Source: Chrysaora quinquecirrha
Lineage: Eukaryota; Cnidaria; Scyphozoa; Semaeostomeae; Pelagiidae
Direction of reading: 5' to 3'
DNA: 64,000 nucleotides
NCBI GenBank assembly: GCA_014526335.1
Contig: JACTAT010000014.1
Coordinates: 753,250 to 817,249 of the forward strand
Under the pieces are notes generated by a model, which had not been told where the DNA came from, did not search any database, and worked only from the letters and a program-made list of their open reading frames with translations. Of the stretch, positions 56,818-64,000 are shown in pieces (the first letter of the stretch is position 1; each line of letters starts with the position of its first letter). The position numbers and the translations under genes were made by a program.

Positions 56818-59800
56818 TGTGATATAGCATTAACTAGGCAAAAAACTAGAAGTTTTAAGATGACTTATTGTCCAGCTGCTGCAACAGACATTTTGAAAAT
56901 CGTTGAAGATCGTTTTCGCAGACAAACCCTGCCGCCTGTTTTGAAAAGATTATCAACAGCCAATCAGAGAGCAGATTAGTGGTCACGCGTAATTTATGGA
57001 ACGGCCTGTGGATAAACCAAGGCTTGGCACAGATTTCTCAAGAAATGTGAATTTCTTTGTTTTCAAGGTAGCTTTCAAAAATAAATACTGTTTCAAGAAA
57101 GTTAATCGTCATAAAAGACAACTGAAATTTTTAAGATCATTTAAGACGATAATACACAGCTTTTTGTAGTAAGGGAAGCGGTTATGCAGAAAAGCTTTGC
57201 ATATTTTGAGCGACGCGTGCCAATTCTAAAGGGGTGTCCCCAGGGCCTCTTTAGGTTTAAAGAAGGAAATTGCCATAGAAAATAGCATAAATATCGCATC
57301 TTCAGATCTAATTAGATCTCAAAACATTCAATTCTATCTACTTTTTCCAATCTAACTTCCTAAAGGACTTCAAAGAGCTTCGGGCTTGCTGCGCAGTACA
57401 AGATACCCTCAAAAGCGAGCTCCAAATTTCGGTACCAATAAAGTGTTTTATTTGGCAAAAGAGATGACTGACGAATTCCTTCGTTTAAAAACTCTAGGCC
57501 TATAGTGCTTTTGAGGAAACTTCATGCTTTTACTACAAGAGGTCCCCAAGAGGTCTTTAAGAGGCCCATGATTAAAAAAGATGACTTACTACAGGGGATA
57601 GGCTAGTAGTAACCATAGAGTTATGAACATTACTAACAGGATCTAACTGAATGGAAGTAACTCAAATTAGGACAGAAAGAGAAAGATTTTAGAAAAGAAC
57701 AAGGTAACTAGCTGTAACGTTACTGAACATCGAAATGTTTCATTGTGGTTTCGTAGAGATCAGAAACTACTAGAGATACTTTATGTCAGCAGTTGGTCAG
57801 CAATTTTTATAATTATTCACAAACAGGCATAAAGACAATTACACTGATTTCAAAATAGATATTTTCAAATTACTGAAGCCTTGTTGTGTGATCTAGTGCT
57901 ATTACAATCAGATAAGAGATTTGCCTGAAGGAGGCCAGCTGGTGTGCTGTTTGGAGAATTGACTTGAGACAATCATTGTTCAATATAGTGAAATGGGATT
58001 TTTTATATTAAAAATTCTTATCTGTCGTTTTATCCTATTAATTGTCTGAATATTTCATTATCTTTGACTTTATGTCACGTGGTGTGGCCAAGAACCAATG
58101 ATTGAATAAATCGCAATGTTATGAATTCTTCGATACTCCGATCACAGTGAAGTTTAGTGGAAAGAACATGTGCTATGTTCGGTTGCTACCACGTCGCTAA
58201 GGCCTCCGCGCGGAACTGACCAATGAGGAGCCGCTTTGATTTATCTACCGTTACGGGAAAAATGTCAGTGTCCGTTTTAAAAATATGTTCCCTGTATGGA
58301 GGTTGTTTGAGCCACGATTAAACAAAGAAATTACCTATGGGAAGAAAACATTTCTGTGTCCGGCTTCCGATTCGGAGGTGTCCTTTCTAAAGAGGTCTGT
58401 CTGTTGATATGGAGGCTCCACTAAAGTGGAAACCATTGCGTCTGCTCTAAGGTCCCGAATAACAGGGGGTCCTAACAAGCGGGGTTGGGTCCGAAAATTT
58501 TGTGAAATATAATAAGCAGGGGAGTCTGAATAAGCGGGGGGGGGTCCGAAAACCTCGAAAGTTGTACCTAAATGCCTATTTTGCCCTACAAAAAATCTAG
58601 GACCAGTGACCAGTGACCTGGACAACTGCCTTGTTGTCCAGAAGATCACTGGTTCGAATCCCAGTCAAGGCAATTATAACAATTGTGGTAGCCCTCTTAT
58701 GATAAATATAATATAATATATAACCTATATACATCTATAGACATCTCTGTACATCTATATACATCTATATACATCTATATATATATAGAGTGCGGCATCC
58801 ATCTAAAGGATATGTGTGAGACCAATGCAAACTGTATAGAGAGGGGTCTGCTGTATTGCAGAGTGTAACAAATCTGGAATTGAACGACAGATAAGGGCAA
58901 CAAATTAACTAATACTCGTAGCCCCTACCATACCAGAGACCTTCCAAGTACCAAGGGCGTCTTAAATCGCGCAATCACGCAGAATTTTCATGCAACCACA
59001 GACCATTCATTTTCACATATACGCATTTTTCGCGAGCGTACCGGTCAGCATTTTTGACGATGTACCGGTGTACCAGTTTTCACGCAAACGTATGTTATGG
59101 CTTTGATTTTTTTAAGTGTACCATTTACAAGGTTGCGTTTGTACCGAACCGGGTCGAATTTTAGCCTGCAGTACCGGCGTACCGGGAAGCTGTCACCCTC
59201 CACTAACCAGGACAAATGATCTGCAGATGATCTACCTAAAAACAGGGCAGCACGTGTATACCACCATTCTTCTAGGAGTTATCCCCTTCATGGTGAGAGG
59301 TCCAGTTTACTGCATTTCTGCACTTCTTCTGTTATGCCCACTGCAGTAAGCGTCTATTTAGATATCTTTGTGAGAACAATATTCATCACAAGAAAAATCC
59401 TTACCAGGAATCTGTGAAAATGACATGTTAAAAGAAACCGCAATATCATAGAAAAAAGTATCACAGCAAGGGACAGCTAGCTATAGCCTGCGTCCAGTCC
59501 AGCAGCCTCTTCTTTCGAAAAAAGAGTCTGAGACTACGCCTGCGCGATCCATTCCTGTCCAGCACAAAACGGATTTTAAGCGTCATGTAATTTTTGAGCG
59601 GCTGGATATTCTCCATTCTTGCAATCCTCGAATTCGACCAGACTAGAAAATTAAATTCCGGTCTTTGGAAATCAATAAAACTCTTATCAAATCTGGAGGC
59701 CAATAATAACATTTGAAGAATTTTGCCTAAGGATACTATGTATGATCGTTCTGAAAAAAATTCTGAACCGCTGAGACAATGATTCCCCCCTGTCTCTCTC

Positions 59801-61468
59801 TAAGATTTGCAGAACAAACCAGTTTTAGCCATTGGTGTGATTTCTATTTTCTGGTTTTAAACCCTTTCTCTACTTAGTTCTTACTTAATCCTTATTTAGC
59901 GCAAGATAGTCCCCCGGAGGGCAGGGGAGGGTACACCCGAATGTAGGCTAACAGGTATGAGGTATGTGCCCAGTTTTTCTTCGAAAATTCCTTCCTAAAA
60001 GTGGGTATAGAATCAAACTTTCTTAACATTTAGTACACAAATTCATACAAAAATCATAAAACTGGGTGGCTGAATGCGTAAAACAATACCTTAAAAAGGT
60101 GGGTTGGTTTGTAAAAACTCGGGGGCACAACCCTGTACATTTCAGGGTGAAGTACCCCCTTGAGGTAGTCCTTACTTTGCCTTCTTTATCCCTTGCATAT
60201 ACTTTAGTTTGTCTAGTATTTGCATTATTTACGAGAGTCAAGTCCACATTACAACACGACTTGGTCAAGTCCAAACTCCAAGTCCGCTTTTTCTGCGGAC
60301 CTTTTGAGGATCGCATTGATTCTAAAGGAAAGCTAAATCCGTTGACCAATCATTGCAGTAGATAGTACCCTGGGTGAGTAGATAGATGAAGTCACTTGAA
60401 CTGCTGCAATGATCTCTACATGGAAATGAGATTCGTTGCTACAGGTAACGTTCAGAAGACCCTTTATTTGTATTTCCTTTACTTGTTTTCCTTTCCTTTA
60501 CTTTTGTACTTGAATTATTAGCGATAGCAAGTTCATGAGTCTATTTTGACTTTATGTTTTGGTGCAAATTTTGGTGAAAAGCAAAAAATGTATTTTTCCA
60601 TTATAAGTCATATAGTGGATAAGAGAGCATGGGCATGCAGTAAGTCCAAAGTCCTCTCATGAAAATCACTGTCTAGAGACCAGACTCCCTTTGAATTAAG
60701 GGCGTTTCCCAGGATTCAGATTTCTAAAGCTTTGTGGGAAAGGACGCTGTTGATGAGATCTTCTATCCAGAATTACAGAGCTTGGCAGACGAAAGATTAT
60801 AACTACTTTTACCAAGGTTTTAGTTGTCTAGATTATGCAAAAGAAATCAAAAAAGGGGACGGAAATCGTAAAAATGATGCTGAACCTATAGCAACAATTT
60901 ACCGTGTGTTTTGTCGTCTGCATTTCGAATAAACACGGTAACGCTTGCATGAACACGATTGAATGCAGTGAAATGTTTGATTTGGGCATAAAAATTCCAC
61001 AAAATAACACAGTACAATTGTGGCTTGAATTGTTCAGTTGAAATTTGAGCACGTTGCTTTGCAAATATGGTCAAGCGATTATGAGTAAGGGGGTGACGAT
61101 GCGCCAATTCCACTGTGATAACGTCACTTTGGTTCGGTAAAATGATACCCATAAAACACCCGAACATTCTAGAAATCTCCATTCTTTGCCAGATTTAGTC
61201 TTGGTGAAATTTCACGGCGGAAATTCAGTTCAGAATCTATTCTGCTCGCTTGGCTACTCAACTGCGTGGACTCTTGAGAACCCAAGCCTTGAAGAAGTGA
61301 TAAACCACTTGAAACACGCGTCCATAAAAGCATACACCCGGAATATCAAAGTCAAGAATACAAACAAGGAGTCCTTTTATCAAAGAATACCTCTACAGTC
61401 AAATCCTCTCAAACGTTAATCGTTCGTTGGTTTATAGCGAGTGTAAAACCTACTGATTTTCATACAAA
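56818..61468. other. No gene seen; repeats
   Basis: Contains the ARHGAP19 promoter side near 56818 and probably the transgelin promoter near 61400. Visible repeats: degenerate GTGTCCG/GAGGTG-type repeat at ~58260-58560; a tRNA-like stretch with GGTTCGAATCC at ~58651-58661 (stems do not pair fully); ACATCTATAT microsatellite at ~58725-58795; and a GGGTAC-rich inverted element at ~59910-60165. No reading frame here looks coding. Confidence 0.4.
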
Positions 61469-62056
61469 ATGGCTTCAAGACCTTCAGGATACGGATTGAC
61501 TGCCGAGACAAAGCGAAAAATCGATAGTAAATTCGATGTTGACTTGGCTATCGAAGCACTGGACTGGATAGCGGCCGTCCTGGGCGATCCATCGATGTTT
61601 AACGACAGAACGGATAATGTGAAAGCTTATGTTCAAGAGAAGCTCAAAGATGGTCAAATTTTATGCAAGCTTATCAATGAAATCCAGCCTGGAAGCGTCA
61701 GGAAAATCAACGGAGGAAAACTACCGTTTTTGAAGATGGAAAATATTGGAAACTTTTTGCAAGGATGCTATGATTATGGTGTTAAAAAGGAAGATTTGTT
61801 TCAAACTGCAGATTTATACGAGGGACAAAATTTGGTTCAAGTTGTCTTAGGGGTATCAGCTTTGGCAAGGAAGGCCAATTCCAAAGGCTTTAATGGACCA
61901 GTCTTTGGACCAAAGGAGGCCAGTGCTGCACCACGAAGCTTCACGGATGAGCAATTACAAGCAGGAAAGGGTGTCATCGGGCTACAAATGGGATCGAATA
62001 AGGGTGCAAGCCAGGCAGGTCAGAATTTTGGAAAAACAAGGCAAATTCTTGATTAG
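61469..62056 (+). CDS. Transgelin/calponin-family actin-binding protein, intronless
   Basis: 195 residues in one exon. A single calponin-homology domain spans ~25-135: LAIEALDWIAAVLGD, LKDGQILCKLINEIQPGSV, PFLKMENIGNFLQGCYDYGV and DLYEGQNLVQVVLGV. One C-terminal calponin-like repeat, GVIGLQMGSNKGASQAGQNF, is at ~168-190. This layout and length match transgelin/SM22, NP25 and invertebrate muscle protein 20 (~185-200 residues), which bind F-actin in contractile and other cells. The start Met is the first in frame and gives the usual family N-terminus. The lack of introns could mean retroposition or lineage-specific intron loss. No frame damage is seen. Confidence 0.93.
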   Translation: MASRPSGYGLTAETKRKIDSKFDVDLAIEALDWIAAVLGDPSMFNDRTDNVKAYVQEKLKDGQILCKLINEIQPGSVRKINGGKLPFLKMENIGNFLQGCYDYGVKKEDLFQTADLYEGQNLVQVVLGVSALARKANSKGFNGPVFGPKEASAAPRSFTDEQLQAGKGVIGLQMGSNKGASQAGQNFGKTRQILD

Positions 62057-63545
62057 AATAAGAGGACATGAAATATAGATACTGAGAAAATTTAAGTAAA
62101 ATGACAAGTTAAACTATGCAATAACTATCTAACTTTATTTGAAATAAGGAAGTAGAAAACTATTGTTACAAAGTTGGCGTTTTAGGAAGAACCTTTTCCG
62201 AAAATTGATTTCAAGTTATACTTTGATAGATTTAATATTTAGAATCTTTCCCCTCTTTGATAGTAATCTAATGCACATTCTAAATCTTAAATTTCTTGAA
62301 ACCATTCTGTTGTAGCTTATTTTCCAGAAATTTTTGGGCATTTTGTGTTATAAATGATTTAAAATAGTACTATAAAACTAAGAATTTGTTTGACTTTTTC
62401 TTAGTACGAATCTTGTTACCGTTATACATGTGCCGAAAAATTAAAGATGGCGAACAAAACCTGATTGTCTAGATTTCGGCCAATCACAGTATTTCAGATA
62501 TTATGTAAGGTTATCTTCGGGGATCTTCTCTATTATATAAACTGTTCAGAAAATGTCTCAGGTTTCTAAGACTTGATAAACATGGATTGGTCCATAGAAA
62601 TGTAATGGAATGGATAAGTCATTTCCAGCCTGGGTTTGAAGGCTTAAATTTCAGGAAGTCTTTGTGGCAAAAAAGGGGTGTGAACCGGTGAATTTCAAAC
62701 CGATGGGAATTTCACCTATTTTATTGTCCTTACTTAACGTAAAGGAAATCTTTTACTGAGTGGAATTTCATGGTTTCCCAGTTGTTTAAGATTGTTGATA
62801 GAAATTTATTATCAAAATAACTACTGTAACTAAAGCAATGTCCCGAACCTAAACCTTTGATACTACCGCCAGCTACAGCTTCAGTCGTTCATATCATGAT
62901 GGGATTGGTCCTATGTCCTGGCACAGGATAGCTTAAAATGGGGAATAATTCAAACTTTAAGTAAAATCTGTAAAGGGATAGGGAGGCCTTCGATTTTGTA
63001 ACGCTTTGCTTTTAATGTTTATGTTATGTTTTTCCATGGCTGAGCGTTACTTTGGGGGGGGGGCTAAATAAGCATACAAGCTTTTTAATAAACAACCGCT
63101 CAATAAGCAACTAGGGCTGAACTGACCTTAACATTAAGCAACTGCAACTCTTAGGGGCTCAATTGAATTGCTGTAAGCAGCTAAGAAGTCAAACAACCAT
63201 GCTTATTCTCTTTCTTGTGTTAGGAAATCCTTCTTCGTTCTTATGTTTTGCATGTTGAAGTTCGTTAGCTAACGTTTTTCTACTTACTGTCTTCCAAAAG
63301 TCATGTTCTAGGCCTAACAGATGACGATTTTGACCCACGAAGTCAGAGGTGGTTAGTAGGTACATACCGAAAATGTTAAGCAACGTTTAAGCAACTTTGA
63401 GGGCTGAAAGAGAAAAGGTAGCGCTTATTTTCGAAAACTGACAAAAGACAATCCACTTATCTAAAACGTTAATGTAAATATTACAGTTAGCTGAGCACTG
63501 CTTTACTGGGGGATTTTCATTCAGGTAATCACAACTTGCAACTGC
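62057..63545. other. No gene seen
   Basis: Presumed 3' UTR of the transgelin-like gene, then unique AT-rich DNA. Near 63052-63120 there is a G10 run followed by repeated AATAAGCAAC words. Confidence 0.35.
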
Positions 63546-63892
63546 ACGATTTTTTATAAGAACACTGAAATTGAAGAAAGCCATGCAATGTTCTTAATTT
63601 TTCCGATTTGAAGGCTCAAAATGTTCTTAACATGTTCTTAATTTTCTTGCTTATTAAAAAGCTGTTGTTTTCAAATTGGGTGATTATAGCTACGAAAAGG
63701 GACGCACATGTAAAAATGTCACATATAGTCGCAATGATTGATATAATTCATCTGTTTTCTGGAGTTGAGAACAGGACAGCGCACTTAAGAAAGTAAATTT
63801 TCATTTGTTTCTGGCTTCACAAAGCCTTGTAATGTTCTTAGCATGTTCTTAACTTTTCAGCCTCTGAAGCCTTATGTTCTTATAAAAAAACG
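63546..63892. mobile_element. ~347-bp MITE with TTTTTATAAGAACA ends
   Basis: CGATTTTTTATAAGAACAC at the left is mirrored by ATGTTCTTATAAAAAAACG at the right. Subterminal AATGTTCTTAACATGTTCTT words repeat on both sides. It is related in structure to 24550-24976. Confidence 0.7.
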
Positions 63893-64000
63893 TGTATATC
63901 TATATGCTTACAAGAACGAGTTTCCCTGAGGCCCCTGAGGATAACACACCCTTTTAACCAAACGCAATCCTTCGGATTAGCTCTCATTCTAAATCAATGT

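Noticed and set aside
58335..58649. 104-codon minus-strand open frame
   Set aside because: It lies in GTGTCCG/GAGGTG-type degenerate repeat and G-rich sequence, with no family resemblance.
58600..58680. tRNA gene suggested by GGTTCGAATCC
   Set aside because: The T stem pairs only with an eight-base loop and no acceptor or anticodon stems could be completed.
1..64000. CRISPR arrays, operons, phage or plasmid genes
   Set aside because: No regularly spaced repeats or prokaryotic gene organisation; splice sites and gene families are animal.

Overview
The window is animal nuclear DNA. It has spliced genes with GT-AG introns, animal gene families (rhodopsin-class GPCRs, DEG/ENaC channel, CREBRF-type bZIP, RhoGAP, transgelin/calponin) and many short non-autonomous transposons and tRNA-derived SINE-like repeats. 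Gene content, AT-rich composition and repeat style suggest an early-branching invertebrate, most likely a cnidarian such as a coral or sea anemone. This is an inference; no sequence here is species-diagnostic.

Layout. 1-7.8 kb (+): three tandem single-exon class A GPCR paralogues. The first is split by a 352-bp foldback element, the second is cut in TM6 by a SINE-like insertion, and the third is intact. 7.9-16.1 kb (-): a six-exon leucine-rich-repeat protein whose largest exon carries a ~330-residue low-complexity insert between LRR blocks. 16.4-24.2 kb (+): a nine-exon ENTPD4/7-type NTPDase, starting 277 bp from the LRR gene in head-to-head orientation. 24.3-28 kb: repeats. 28.0-29.4 kb (+): a DEG/ENaC channel with one frame break. 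29.4-37.4 kb: repeat-rich DNA with solo-LTR-like, LINE-derived and hairpin elements and only weak exon candidates. 37.5-40.9 kb (-): a five-exon CREBRF orthologue. 41-47.2 kb: repeats. 47.2-56.8 kb (-): a nine-exon ARHGAP19-like RhoGAP with a long repeat-bearing C-terminus. 57-61.4 kb: no gene seen. 61.5-62.1 kb (+): an intronless transgelin/calponin-like gene. 62.1-64 kb: no gene seen.

The genes do not form a pathway; they are ordinary neighbours. The main interest is mobile-element activity. Several insertions have readable target-site duplications, among them the foldback element in GPCR1, a hAT-like MITE, two very small TG...CA elements, and a MITE nested in a SINE. A near-perfect 114-bp inverted duplication of a tRNA-like sequence is also present. 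Three of the long genes have a one-base disagreement in an A/T homopolymer, which points to assembly error at least as much as to mutation. Exon boundaries were derived by eye from splice consensus, reading-frame phase and family conservation; no alignment or transcript data were available.
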